From an uncultured Sterolibacteriaceae bacterium (GTDB lineage: Bacteria > Pseudomonadota > Gammaproteobacteria > Burkholderiales > Rhodocyclaceae), in contig CALARK010000021.1 in NCBI GenBank assembly GCA_937888595.1, forward strand, positions 1 to 64,000: a stretch of 64,000 nt of DNA, read 5' to 3'. Made by a program: the position numbers and the translations under genes. The notes under the pieces are model-generated. The model was not told the origin of the DNA. It searched no databases and saw nothing but the letters and a program-made list of their open reading frames with translations. Positions 40,283 to 48,843 of this stretch are shown here, piece after piece. Numbering within the stretch: position 1 is the first letter of the stretch; each line of letters starts with the position of its first letter.

Positions 40283-41448
40283 TATTTGGTCTCCTGGAAC
40301 AGTTCGCGGCCGATCAGCATGCGGCGGATTTCACTCGTGCCGGCACCAATCTCGTAGAGCTTGGCGTCGCGCCACAGGCGGCCGGTCGAATACTCGTTGA
40401 TGTAGCCGTTGCCGCCGAGGGTCTGGATCGCCTCGCCGGCCATCCATGTGGCCTTTTCGGCCGAATAGAGGATCGCGCCTGCGGCGTCCTTGCGCAGCGT
40501 GCGCGCGTGGTCGCCGGCATCGCAGGCCTTGCCCAGCGCATACACATAGGCACGCGTGGCCTGCCAGGTCGTGTACATGTCGGCGATCTTGCCCTGCATC
40601 AGCTGGAACTCGCCGATCGGCGTGTCGAACTGCTTGCGCTCGTGCAGGTAGGGAATCACCACGTCCATGCAGGCGGCCATGATGCCGAGCGGGCCACCGC
40701 ACAACACCGCCCTTTCATAGTCGAGGCCGGACATCAGCACCTTGACGCCGTTGCCCACACCGCCGAGCACGTTCTCCTCGGGAATCTCGCAGTCGTCGAA
40801 GAACAGCGGGTAGGTGTTCGAGCCGCGCATGCCGAGCTTGTCGAGGTGCGTGCCGTGCGAGAAGCCCTTGAAGCCCTTCTCGACGATGAAGGCAGTGATG
40901 CCCTTCGGCCCGGCGTTGATGTCGGTCTTGGCATAGACCACCAGCGTGTCGGCGTCGCCGCCGTTGGTGATCCACATCTTGCTGCCGTTGAGCACGTAGC
41001 GGTCGCCCTTCTTCTCGGCCTTGAGCTTCATCGAGACGACGTCGGAGCCGGCGTTCGGCTCGGACATCGCCAAGGCGCCGACCTGCTCGCCGGAGATCAG
41101 ACCGGGCAGGTATTTGGCTTTCTGCGCGGCATTGCCGTTGCGGCGGATCTGGTTTACGCACAGGTTGGAGTGGGCGCCGTAGGAGAGGCCCACCGAGGCC
41201 GAGGCGCGTGAGATCTCCTCCAGTGCAACGATGTGGGCGAGATAGCCCATGCCGGTGCCGCCGTCCTCCTCCGGCACGGTCATGCCATGCAGGCCGAGGT
41301 CGCCGAGCTTTTTCCAGAGGTCGGCGGGGAATTCGTTGACGCGGTCGATCTCGGCCGCGCGTGGCGCGATCTCCTTGTCGGCGAAGGCCTTCACCGTGTC
41401 GCGCAGCATCTCGATGTCTTCGCCGAGCTGAAAATTCAATCCGATCAT
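40282..41448 (-). CDS. liuA: Isovaleryl-CoA dehydrogenase LiuA
   Basis: A 388-aa acyl-CoA dehydrogenase for the third step of leucine breakdown. LAMSEPNAGSDVVSMKL and KMWITNGGDADTLVVYA are the FAD/substrate segments. The catalytic Glu is in the internal position LDYERAVLCGGPLG, diagnostic for isovaleryl-CoA dehydrogenases. It ends TGRLWRDAKLYEIGAGTSEIRR. The 75-bp gap upstream contains a stem-loop. Confidence 0.95.
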   Translation of the reverse strand: MIGLNFQLGEDIEMLRDTVKAFADKEIAPRAAEIDRVNEFPADLWKKLGDLGLHGMTVPEEDGGTGMGYLAHIVALEEISRASASVGLSYGAHSNLCVNQIRRNGNAAQKAKYLPGLISGEQVGALAMSEPNAGSDVVSMKLKAEKKGDRYVLNGSKMWITNGGDADTLVVYAKTDINAGPKGITAFIVEKGFKGFSHGTHLDKLGMRGSNTYPLFFDDCEIPEENVLGGVGNGVKVLMSGLDYERAVLCGGPLGIMAACMDVVIPYLHERKQFDTPIGEFQLMQGKIADMYTTWQATRAYVYALGKACDAGDHARTLRKDAAGAILYSAEKATWMAGEAIQTLGGNGYINEYSTGRLWRDAKLYEIGAGTSEIRRMLIGRELFQETK

Positions 41449-41487
41449 GTTCTCTTCCTTATTCGAGTGTAACGAGCATCAAGTCTC

Positions 41488-41505
41488 CCCTCCTGCGAAG
41501 GAGGG
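41488..41505. terminator. Stem-loop between the thioesterase gene and liuA
   Basis: CCCTCCT-GCGA-AGGAGGG is a perfect 7-bp stem with a tetraloop, followed by CTGGGGGAGGG rather than a U-run. It could reduce read-through or stabilise the downstream mRNA; it is not a clear factor-independent terminator. Confidence 0.4.
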
Positions 41506-41523
41506 CTGGGGGAGGGTGGGCCC

Positions 41524-42009
41524 TTATTTCTCCGCTTTGTCGTGCATGGTCATCAGGGTCTGCTGCATCATCGCGCAGTGCGTCACTTTGTCCCCCTTCA
41601 CCACCCAGGCGTCGCCGCGGGTGATGACGAGATTCCGGCCGGGCTTGACCACCTCGCCGGTGGCGATCAGCAGTTCGCCGTCGGCGGGCGCCAGCAGGTT
41701 GATCTTGAACTCGACCGACAGCACCGAGGTGTTCGGGCCCATCAGCGAAAAGCCCGCGTAGCCGGCGGCACTATCGACGATGGTAGAGGTCACGCCGGCG
41801 TGGAAGAAGCCGTGCTGTTGCGACAGGTCGGGCCGATAGGGCAGATGAATCTCGCAGCCGCCGGGCCAGACGTCGGCCAGCGTCGCGCCGAGCAGGCCCA
41901 TGATGCCCTGCTTCGCGAAGCTCGCGCGCACCTTGTCGCTCCAGTGCGGATCGCGCGGCTGAAAAGGTGCAACTGAGCGGGACTCCCCGCGGGGTATGCC
42001 GTAACTCAT
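41524..42009 (-). CDS. PaaI-like hotdog-fold thioesterase
   Basis: A 161-aa hotdog protein with LPYRPDLSQQHGFFHAGVTSTIVDSAAGYAGFSL, the conserved HG...D pattern of PaaI-type acyl-CoA thioesterases. As the first structural gene after liuR it may release CoA from stalled intermediates of leucine breakdown. GGAGGGCTC precedes the ATG. Confidence 0.9.
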   Translation of the reverse strand: MSYGIPRGESRSVAPFQPRDPHWSDKVRASFAKQGIMGLLGATLADVWPGGCEIHLPYRPDLSQQHGFFHAGVTSTIVDSAAGYAGFSLMGPNTSVLSVEFKINLLAPADGELLIATGEVVKPGRNLVITRGDAWVVKGDKVTHCAMMQQTLMTMHDKAEK

Positions 42010-42043
42010 GAGCCCTCCACTTGGCTTGCCATCGTTTCGGCCG

Positions 42044-42073
42044 ATTGTATGTTGACGTTTACGTTAACGTCAA
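42044..42073 (-). promoter_or_regulatory. MerR-type promoter of the liu operon
   Basis: On the minus strand a -35 TTGACG (42068-42073) and a -10 TACAAT (42044-42049) are 18 bases apart and enclose the LiuR palindrome. Long-spacer promoters with the operator between the boxes are typical of MerR regulators. Confidence 0.7.
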
Positions 42074-42074
42074 C
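42051..42074. promoter_or_regulatory. LiuR operator palindrome
   Basis: GTTGACGTT-TACGTT-AACGTCAAC has perfect 9-base arms. It overlaps the last codons of liuR and lies 42 bases before the thioesterase ATG. It fits the ACGT-rich palindromes described for LiuR sites in beta- and gammaproteobacteria. Confidence 0.78.
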
Positions 42075-42465
42075 TAGGCTTGCGCCGAGTTTCCGGGGTA
42101 TCGAGCAGGGCCCGGCACTGCCCCTCGAAGACATCCAACTCAGCCAGCACGGCGGCGATGTCCTCGCGCTGCTGCTCGAGCTTGGCGCGCTGGCGCGCAA
42201 GCACCTCCAGCAGCCGGGCGAGCTGCGAGGATTCGGGCGCGCTGTCGTACATGTCGATCAGCTCGCGGATCTCGGCCAGCGACAGGCCAAGGCGCTTGCC
42301 GCGCAACGTGAGTTTCAGCCGCGTTCTGTCGCGCTTCGTGTAGACGCGCTGCACGCCGGCACGCGCGGGCGTGATCAGGCCCTGATCCTCGTAGTAGCGG
42401 ATGGCGCGGGGCGTCAGTTCGAATTCGCGCGCCAGTTCGGCGATGGTGTAGGTGGTTTCGTTCAT
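42070..42465 (-). CDS. liuR: MerR-family regulator LiuR
   Basis: A 131-aa MerR protein with the winged-helix start YTIAELAREFELTPRAIRYYEDQGLITPAR and a C-terminal dimer helix (LARQRAKLEQQREDIAAVLAELDVFE). It lacks the cysteines of metal-sensing MerR proteins, as LiuR does. It precedes the liu genes on the same strand and its operator lies at its own 3' end. The ATG at 42465 is preferred over an in-frame start 39 bases upstream. Confidence 0.92.
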   Translation of the reverse strand: MNETTYTIAELAREFELTPRAIRYYEDQGLITPARAGVQRVYTKRDRTRLKLTLRGKRLGLSLAEIRELIDMYDSAPESSQLARLLEVLARQRAKLEQQREDIAAVLAELDVFEGQCRALLDTPETRRKPS

Positions 42466-42478
42466 CGGAACATTTATC

Positions 42479-42513
42479 CCGCCAGGATTGCTGCAGTGCA
42501 ACATTCCTGGCGG
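42479..42513. promoter_or_regulatory. Inverted repeat and TGCA-rich motif between liuR and the phaC operon
   Basis: CCGCCAGGA (42479-42487) and TCCTGGCGG (42505-42513) are perfect 9-base arms, followed by TTTTCGG. Between them lies TTGCTGCAGTGCAACAT (42488-42504), which resembles TGCA-type sites bound by the PHA regulator PhaR. It may be an operator for the divergent genes or a terminator-like hairpin. Confidence 0.45.
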
Positions 42514-42598
42514 TTTTCGGCTAAACTAGATGGAGTCAAACAACGTGGCGCAGTTAAACAGAATTCCACCAGCCGGGCAACGAGCATCCGGCCAGCCC

Positions 42599-43675
42599 AT
42601 GCAGATCACCTACCCCCACGCGACCCCGCCCGCAGCCGGCACCCTTCAGGAGGTGGCCGCAGGCGTGCATTGGCTGCGCATGCCGCTGCCCTTCGCGCTC
42701 GACCACATCAACCTGTGGCTGCTGGAAGACGGTGATGCATGGACCGCCATCGACACCGGCATCGCCATCGACGCGGTCAGGGAGGCATGGCGCGCCGTGC
42801 TGGCCGGCGCGGGTGAAAACTCGGCGCTGGCGGGACGGCGGTTGGGGCGCCAGATCGTCACCCACTTCCACCCCGACCACCTCGGGCTCGCCGCCTGGCT
42901 GGAAGCGGAGACCGGCGCGCCGCTGTGGATGACGCAGGGCGAGTATCTGACGGCCAGCGTCATCGCCGCCGGCCTCGCCCCCTTCGACATCCCCTCGATG
43001 GTGGCCCTGTTCCGTCGCCACGGCCTCGACCCCGACCGCTGCGCGGCGCTCGACGCGCGCGGCAACGCCTACCGGCGCGGCGTACCCGCCATCCCCGCCG
43101 CTTTCCAGCCGATCTTCGACGGCCAGACGCTCGCCATCGGCCGCCACGCGTGGCGCGTCATCGTCGGCCACGGCCACGCGCCCGAGCATGCCAGCCTCTA
43201 CTGCGCCGAGCTCGGCGTGCTGATCGCCGGCGACATGCTGCTGCCGCGCATCTCGACCAACGTCAGCGCCTATGCGGCCGCCCCGCGGCTCGATACGCTG
43301 AAGCTCTATCTCGATTCGATCGAGGCGCTCACCGCCCTGCCGGCCGACACGCTGGTGCTGCCGTCGCACGGCCGCCCCTTCCGTGGCCTGCATGCCCGCG
43401 TCGCCGAGTTGCACGCCCACCACGCCGAGCGCTGCGCCGACCTGCTCGCCGCCTGCGCGGACGTACCGCGCGCGGCCGGGGAGCTGCTGACCGTGCTGTT
43501 CGGCCGGCCGATCGAGGATCCGCACCAGACGATGTTCGCCATGGGCGAAGCCATCGCGCACCTGAATTACCTGGAAAGCCAGCGCCGCCTAGAGCGCACC
43601 GAGGAGAATGGCATCATCCGCTACACCGCAACAATGCGATGCAATGACCAAAACCCATGGAGTGAGGGAACATGA
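42599..43675 (+). CDS. Metallo-beta-lactamase fold hydrolase upstream of phaC
   Basis: A 358-aa MBL protein with THFHPDHLGLAAW, GHGHAPEHASLYC, IAGDMLLPR and LPSHGRPF, followed by a C-terminal helical domain. It belongs to the glyoxalase II/lactamase-B type often found with acyl-CoA genes. The start MQITYPHATPP at 42599 matches relatives better than the ATG at 42530. A repeat copy encodes ENSALAGRRLG directly before IVTHFHPDH. Its stop overlaps the phaC start (ATGA). Confidence 0.85.
   Translation: MQITYPHATPPAAGTLQEVAAGVHWLRMPLPFALDHINLWLLEDGDAWTAIDTGIAIDAVREAWRAVLAGAGENSALAGRRLGRQIVTHFHPDHLGLAAWLEAETGAPLWMTQGEYLTASVIAAGLAPFDIPSMVALFRRHGLDPDRCAALDARGNAYRRGVPAIPAAFQPIFDGQTLAIGRHAWRVIVGHGHAPEHASLYCAELGVLIAGDMLLPRISTNVSAYAAAPRLDTLKLYLDSIEALTALPADTLVLPSHGRPFRGLHARVAELHAHHAERCADLLAACADVPRAAGELLTVLFGRPIEDPHQTMFAMGEAIAHLNYLESQRRLERTEENGIIRYTATMRCNDQNPWSEGT
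42817..42839 (+). repeat. 23-bp dispersed repeat, copy 10 (in MBL gene)
   Basis: AAACTCGGCGC-T-GGCGGGACGGC, one difference from consensus. It is read as NSALAGR. Confidence 0.9.
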
Positions 43676-45489
43676 CACAGACCACGACTGAAAAACCCGC
43701 CCTGCCCGATCCGCAGGAAGTCGCCAAGACCTACGCCGAGGTCGCCCAGCGCGCCTCGAAGCTGATCACCGATCACGTCAAGCGTCAGGCCAGGCACGGC
43801 ATCACCCCACCTCAGGACGAGCTCGGCGTGGCGCAGGCCTTCATGGACATGATGGCCAAGATGCTGGCCAACCCCTACCAGCTGGCCCAGGCGCAGATGA
43901 ACCTCGTCTGGGACTACTTCTCGCTCTGGCAGCACTCGATGCTGCGCTTCATGGGCGTGCAGGCACCCCCCGTCGCCACGCCGGCCAAGGGCGACAAGCG
44001 CTTCAAGGACGAGGAGTGGGAAGAGCACTTCCTGTTCGACTTCATCAAGCAGAGCTACCTGATCACGGCGCGCCACATCCATGATTCGGTCTGCTGCGTG
44101 AAAGGCCTCGACGAGCACACGCAGGAGAAGGTGAACTTCTTCACGCGCCAGTTCATCGACGCGATGTCGCCCTCGAACTTCGCGCACACCAACCCCGAGG
44201 TGTTCCGCGAGACCGTCAAGTCGCACGGCCAGAACCTGCTCAAGGGCTTCAACAACCTGCTGCGCGACATGGAGGGCGGCGACGGCCAGCTGCGCGTGCG
44301 CATGACCGACACCTCCGCCTTCGAGCTCGGCAAGAACGTCGCCACCACGCCCGGCAAGGTGGTGTTCCAGAACGACCTGATCCAGCTGCTGCAGTTTACG
44401 CCGACGACCAAGACGCAGTACAAGCGCCCGCTGCTGATCGTGCCGCCGTGGATCAACAAGTACTACATCCTCGACCTGCGCGAGAAGAACTCCTACATCA
44501 AGTGGGCGCTCGACCAGGGCCATACCGTGTTCACGATCTCCTGGGTCAACCCGGACGCGAAGCTGGCCGAGAAGAGCTTCGAGGACTACGTCTTCGAAGG
44601 CACGCTGGCCGCCATCGAGCAGGTCTGCGCGCAGACCGGCGAGAAGGAGATCAACGCCGCCGGCTACTGCCTCGGCGGCACGCTGCTCGGCACCACGGCC
44701 GCCTACATGGCCGCCAAGAAGGACAAGCGCCTCGCCTCAGCCACCTTCTTCACCACCATGCTCGACTTCTCGATCCCCGGCGAGCTGAGCATCTTCATCG
44801 ACGAGCAGCAGGTGTCCAACCTCGAGAAGAAGATGAGCGAGCGCGGCTACCTCGAGGGCACGGAGATGGCCGGCACCTTCAACATGCTGCGCTCGAACGA
44901 CCTGATCTGGTCCTTCGTGGTGAACAACTACCTGATGGGCAAGGATCCGTTCCCCTTCGACCTGCTCTACTGGAACTCGGACTCGACGCGCATGCCGGCG
45001 GCGATGCACAGCTTCTATCTGCGCAACATGTACATGAAGAACCTGCTCAGGGAGCCGGGCGGCATCATGATCGGCGACGTCGAGATCGACCTGCGCAAGA
45101 TCAAGATCCCGGCCTACTTCATCTCGACCATCGAAGACCACATCGCCCCCTGGCAGAGCACCTACCTCGGTGCGCGGCTGTTCGGCGGCCCGACCAAGTT
45201 CGTGCTCGGCGGCTCCGGCCACATCGCGGGCATCGTCAATCCGCCCGCCGCGAACAAGTACGGCTTCTGGACCCACACTGCCAAAACCCTGCCGGAAACG
45301 CACGAGGAGTTCTTCGCCGGCGCGCAGCAGAACGAAGGCTCGTGGTGGACCGACTGGCAGGCCTGGGTGACCGCCCAGGACGACGCCACCGTACCGGCCC
45401 GCGACCCGGCCAAAGGCAAGCTCAAGGTGCTGGAAGACGCACCGGGCAGCTTCGTCAAGTTCCGCCTCGACCTGCAGAAGAAGTCCTGA
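43672..45489 (+). CDS. phaC: Class I poly(3-hydroxyalkanoate) synthase PhaC
   Basis: A 605-aa polymerase that links 3-hydroxyacyl-CoA units into PHA storage granules. The lipase-like box GYCLGG holds the catalytic Cys333; the other catalytic residues lie in STIEDHIAPW (Asp) and LGGSGHIAGIVNPP (His). Length and TRQFIDAMSPSNF are those of class I enzymes. phaA and phaB are not next to it, though the thiolase at 39092-40282 could supply acetoacetyl-CoA. GTGAGGG precedes the ATG. Confidence 0.96.
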   Translation: MTQTTTEKPALPDPQEVAKTYAEVAQRASKLITDHVKRQARHGITPPQDELGVAQAFMDMMAKMLANPYQLAQAQMNLVWDYFSLWQHSMLRFMGVQAPPVATPAKGDKRFKDEEWEEHFLFDFIKQSYLITARHIHDSVCCVKGLDEHTQEKVNFFTRQFIDAMSPSNFAHTNPEVFRETVKSHGQNLLKGFNNLLRDMEGGDGQLRVRMTDTSAFELGKNVATTPGKVVFQNDLIQLLQFTPTTKTQYKRPLLIVPPWINKYYILDLREKNSYIKWALDQGHTVFTISWVNPDAKLAEKSFEDYVFEGTLAAIEQVCAQTGEKEINAAGYCLGGTLLGTTAAYMAAKKDKRLASATFFTTMLDFSIPGELSIFIDEQQVSNLEKKMSERGYLEGTEMAGTFNMLRSNDLIWSFVVNNYLMGKDPFPFDLLYWNSDSTRMPAAMHSFYLRNMYMKNLLREPGGIMIGDVEIDLRKIKIPAYFISTIEDHIAPWQSTYLGARLFGGPTKFVLGGSGHIAGIVNPPAANKYGFWTHTAKTLPETHEEFFAGAQQNEGSWWTDWQAWVTAQDDATVPARDPAKGKLKVLEDAPGSFVKFRLDLQKKS

Positions 45490-45926
45490 TGGGGGCGGCC
45501 GTTCGTGTCGTATTCGATACGAACGTGCTGCTCTCGCTGTTCGTCTTCAAGGACAGCCGCTTCGCCCCGTTGAAGGGCGAAGTCGCTGCGGGACGCTGGA
45601 CCGCGCTGACCAGCGAGGCCTGCCTGGCCGAATACCGCCGGGTGCTCGGCTACCCGCTGTTCGCGCTGGATGCCGCACGACAGGATCACGCCTATGCCGC
45701 CTACCTCGCCCTCGCCGAAATCAGCAGACTGCCCCAGTCATCCGTTCCGCTGCCCCGATGCCGGGACAAGGATGACCAGAAGTTTCTCGAGCTCGCTCGC
45801 GATGCCGGCGCCGACTGGCTGGTAAGCGCCGACAGGATGGTCCTGAAAATGCGTCGCGGCAACCGCCTTGCCCACCTGTTCCGCATCCTGACGCCCGACG
45901 AGGCGCTCGCCACCCTCGCGCCATGA
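45489..45926 (+). CDS. PIN-domain protein, orphan toxin-like
   Basis: A 145-aa PIN nuclease domain of the 'putative toxin, PIN family' type. The acidic cluster looks complete: Asp10 (VVFDTNVLLS), Glu48, Asp95/Asp96 (CRDKDDQKFLELA) and Asp115 (VSADRMVL). No antitoxin gene is next to it; its ATG overlaps the phaC stop by one base, so it is translated with the PHA synthase. Its RNase activity is inferred from the family. Confidence 0.88.
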   Translation: MGAAVRVVFDTNVLLSLFVFKDSRFAPLKGEVAAGRWTALTSEACLAEYRRVLGYPLFALDAARQDHAYAAYLALAEISRLPQSSVPLPRCRDKDDQKFLELARDAGADWLVSADRMVLKMRRGNRLAHLFRILTPDEALATLAP

Positions 45927-45936
45927 GAATGTCCGC

Positions 45937-46761
45937 ATGAACTCACGCAAGACCGACTCTCTCGAACTGCTCTCCGTCCTGCCCGACCGACCGCGTGCCG
46001 GCATGCCACCCCTGCTCTTCGTCCATGGCGCCTACGCCGGCGCATGGTGCTGGGGCGAGCATTTCCTCCCCTTCTTCTCCGCCGCGGGCTTCCGCAGCCA
46101 CGCGGTCAGCCTGTCCGGGCATGCCGGCAGTCGCGGCCGCAAGCCGCTCGACAGCTGCTCGATCGATGACTATGTGAACGACATCGCCGAAGCGGTCGAC
46201 AACCTGGGCGAGGCGCCCGTGCTGATCGGTCATTCGATGGGCGGCTTCGTCGTCCAGAAATACCTCGAAAAGCACGATGCGCCGGCCACGGTGCTGATGT
46301 GCTCGGTGCCGCCGCAGGGGCTGGCCTCGTCGGCTGTCAGCATGTTCTTCGGCAAGCCCGGCCTGCTCGTGGACCTCAACCGCCTGATGAGCGGCGGCCA
46401 GGTCGCCCTCGACAGCCTGCGCGAGGCGCTGTTCGCGCAACCGGTGGCGATGGACGACCTGCTGCGCTACTACCGGCTTTCCCAGCCGGAATCGCATCGC
46501 GCGATCTGGGACATGATGCTCTTCAACCTGCCGCACACCGGCCGCGTGCTCGCCCATCTGCCGCACGGGCGCGACGACCTCCGCGTCATCGGCGCGGCAC
46601 TCGACATGATCATCCCGGCATCGCTGGTGGAAATGACGGCGCACAGTTACGGCGTCACCGCCACGCTGCATCCGGGCATGGGCCACGGCCTGATGCTCGA
46701 GACAGACTGGCAGAAGCCGGCGCAGGACATCGTCGACTGGCTGACGGAACGTCTCGGTTAA
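45937..46761 (+). CDS. Alpha/beta hydrolase
   Basis: A 274-aa hydrolase with the oxyanion-hole LLFVHGAYAGAWCWGEHFLPFF, the nucleophile elbow IGHSMGGFVVQ (Ser) and the C-terminal HPGMGHGLMLETDW (His). It could be a PHA-related depolymerase or a lipase-like esterase; sequence alone does not decide. It follows the PIN gene by 10 bp and is probably in the phaC transcript. Confidence 0.88.
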   Translation: MNSRKTDSLELLSVLPDRPRAGMPPLLFVHGAYAGAWCWGEHFLPFFSAAGFRSHAVSLSGHAGSRGRKPLDSCSIDDYVNDIAEAVDNLGEAPVLIGHSMGGFVVQKYLEKHDAPATVLMCSVPPQGLASSAVSMFFGKPGLLVDLNRLMSGGQVALDSLREALFAQPVAMDDLLRYYRLSQPESHRAIWDMMLFNLPHTGRVLAHLPHGRDDLRVIGAALDMIIPASLVEMTAHSYGVTATLHPGMGHGLMLETDWQKPAQDIVDWLTERLG

Positions 46762-46772
46762 ATTCGCGGCTG

Positions 46773-46795
46773 AAAGTCGGCACCGGCGGGACGGC
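46773..46795 (+). repeat. 23-bp dispersed repeat, copy 11 (intergenic)
   Basis: AAAGTCGGCAC-C-GGCGGGACGGC, one difference from consensus. It fills most of the 52-bp gap between the hydrolase and the ABC ATPase gene, just before the latter's ribosome site. Confidence 0.9.
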
Positions 46796-46813
46796 AAGAG
46801 GAAAGGACGGAAC

Positions 46814-47620
46814 ATGAACGGCAGCACCTCCCTGATCGAGATCGATGACCTGCATTTCGCCTACGGCGCGAACCGCGTCCTGCGCGGCATCAAACTGGAC
46901 GTGCCGCGCGGCAAGGTGGTCGGCATTCTCGGCGTCAGCGGCGCAGGCAAGAGCACCATCCTGCGGCTGATCGGCGGCCAGTTGCGTCCGCAGCACGGCC
47001 ATGTCCGCTTCGACGGGCGGATCGTGCACGAACTCGACAACGCCGGCCTCTACCGGCTACGCCGTGAAATGGGCCTGATGTTCCAGGCCGGCGGCCTGTT
47101 CAGCGACATGTCGGTCTACGACAACATCGCCTTCCCGATGCGCGAACTGACCAACCTGCCCGAGGAGATCATCCACGATCTGGTGCTGATGAAGCTGCAC
47201 GCCGTCGGACTGCGCGGCACCACCCACCTGATGCCCACCGAACTGTCCGGCGGCATGGCGCGACGCGTCGCGCTGGCCCGCGCGATCGCCCTCGACCCGG
47301 TACTGACGATGTACGACGAGCCTTTCGCCGGCCTCGACCCGATTTCGCTCAACGTCATCGCCCAGCTGATCCGCCGCCTCAACAGCGCCCTCGGCGCCAC
47401 TTCGATCGTCGTCACTTACGACGTGCAGGAAACGCTCAGGGTCGTTGACTACGCCTACTTCATCCACGACGGCGTCGTGGTGGCCACCGGCACGCCGGAA
47501 GAGCTCATAAATTCCAGCGACCCGGCCGTGCATCAGTTCATCCACGCCAAGCCCGACGGGCCGGTCGCCTTCCACTACCCCGGCCCGACCTACCGCAGCG
47601 ACCTGCGCATCGGCAGCTAG
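46814..47620 (+). CDS. MlaF-like ABC transporter ATPase, orphan
   Basis: A 268-aa ATPase most like MlaF of the phospholipid-transport Mla system. Walker A is GVSGAGKST (40-48), the signature LSGGMARRVALARAIALDP, Walker B YDEPFAGLDP. The switch (H-loop) histidine is replaced: the sequence is VVTYDVQETL with Tyr202, where relatives have SHD or THD. No MlaE permease or MlaD gene is adjacent; an MFS gene faces it 9 bp downstream. It may serve a permease elsewhere, with altered ATP turnover. Confidence 0.85.
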   Translation: MNGSTSLIEIDDLHFAYGANRVLRGIKLDVPRGKVVGILGVSGAGKSTILRLIGGQLRPQHGHVRFDGRIVHELDNAGLYRLRREMGLMFQAGGLFSDMSVYDNIAFPMRELTNLPEEIIHDLVLMKLHAVGLRGTTHLMPTELSGGMARRVALARAIALDPVLTMYDEPFAGLDPISLNVIAQLIRRLNSALGATSIVVTYDVQETLRVVDYAYFIHDGVVVATGTPEELINSSDPAVHQFIHAKPDGPVAFHYPGPTYRSDLRIGS

Positions 47621-47628
47621 AAAGCCGG

Positions 47629-48843
47629 TCAGTCTGCCCGGCGGCGGCGACTCTCCAGCACGTACCACCCCCAGCCCGCCGCCTGCAGGACCAGCAGGCC
47701 GGCCATGCTGGCGCGGTAGGCCGCCTGCACGTCGAGGCCGGCGGACTGAAAACCATCCACCGCCACGCCGAACAGCCACTGGATGCCGAACGCGCCGACG
47801 AAGGCGCCGAGGTTAAGCGCCGTGTTGGCACGGCCTGCAAGGGTGACCGGAAACTCCGCCGTCAGCAGCGCATAGGCGAGGTTGCCGACCGAGAAGACGA
47901 GGCCCAGCGCCGGCCAGAGCAGCCAGCTCGGCGCAAGATCGAGGACGATGCCGAGGAGCGAGAGCAGCCCGGCCCCCATGCCTAGGGCCAGCAGGCGCGC
48001 CGGCGCCAGGCCGGCCCGGGCGAGGCGCTGGACGAAGAAGGCGATCGAGAGGAAACCGGTCAGCTGGGCGCCCGCCATCAGCAGCAGGTGGAAGGCCGCG
48101 GCCTCGCGGGTGAGGCCATCCACCGTCATCAGCCAGGGCACGGCCCACAGCCCCTGCAGCGCCATGAAGCCGCCGACGATGAAGGTGGTCTGCGGCGCGA
48201 AGCGCCAGAAGGCGCGGCTGCCGAAGATCGCAAACAGGCCGCGCAACTGCTCGGCCACGGTCTCGCCGGCGCCGGCTTTCTGCTTTTCGGGCGTCGTGAA
48301 GATCAGCCCGGCGACGAGGAGAGTGATGGCCGCCAATGCGAGGAAAATGCCGCGCCAGCCCATCACCGGCAGCAGCGCGCCGAGCGGCGAACTGGCCGCC
48401 AGCGCACCGAGGCCGCCCGCCGCCATGATCGCCGCGTTGAGCGAGGCCTGCCGTTCGATCGGGAACCACAGCGAGAACGCCTTGAAGCTCGCCATCAGGC
48501 AGGCCGACACGCCCAGGCCGATCAGCGCGCGGCCCGCGACGAGCTGGGGCATGGCGTCGCCGAGCGCGAACAGCGCGCAGCCGGCGGCGCAGAACAGCAG
48601 CAGGCCGGCCTCGACGCGACGCGGGCCGTAGCGGTCGAGCAGGATGCCCAGCGGCAGCTGGAAGGCGCCGAAGGCGAACAGGTAGGCCGAGGTCAGCAGG
48701 CCGAGATCCGCGGCGCTCAGGCCGAGATCTTTCGTCAGTTCGGGCGAGATGACCGCGTTGGCGTTCCTCAGCAGGTAGGAGAGGAAGTAGCCGACCGCGA
48801 AGGGTGCAAAAATGCGCCGCCAGGGATTGAGTTCAGACGCCAT
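47629..48843 (-). CDS. Major facilitator superfamily transporter
   Basis: A 404-aa, 12-TM MFS protein. The loop 2-3 motif is LGILLDRYGPRRVEAG, and the N-terminal helices LLTSAYLFAFGAFQLP are typical. The central cytoplasmic loop between TM6 and TM7 contains KQKAGAGETVAEQLRG, a copy of the dispersed repeat. The substrate is not evident. It overlaps the thioredoxin gene by 11 bp on the same strand. Confidence 0.88.
   Translation of the reverse strand: MASELNPWRRIFAPFAVGYFLSYLLRNANAVISPELTKDLGLSAADLGLLTSAYLFAFGAFQLPLGILLDRYGPRRVEAGLLLFCAAGCALFALGDAMPQLVAGRALIGLGVSACLMASFKAFSLWFPIERQASLNAAIMAAGGLGALAASSPLGALLPVMGWRGIFLALAAITLLVAGLIFTTPEKQKAGAGETVAEQLRGLFAIFGSRAFWRFAPQTTFIVGGFMALQGLWAVPWLMTVDGLTREAAAFHLLLMAGAQLTGFLSIAFFVQRLARAGLAPARLLALGMGAGLLSLLGIVLDLAPSWLLWPALGLVFSVGNLAYALLTAEFPVTLAGRANTALNLGAFVGAFGIQWLFGVAVDGFQSAGLDVQAAYRASMAGLLVLQAAGWGWYVLESRRRRAD
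48257..48279 (-). repeat. 23-bp dispersed repeat, copy 12 (in MFS gene)
   Basis: ACGGTCTCGCC-G-GCGCCGGCTTT, four differences from consensus. The gene reads KAGAGETV in the TM6-TM7 loop. Confidence 0.7.

Noticed and set aside
45806..45835. GCCGGCGCCGACTGG in the PIN gene
   Set aside because: It encodes AGADWLVS, a conserved PIN strand; the 5' part of the repeat is absent.
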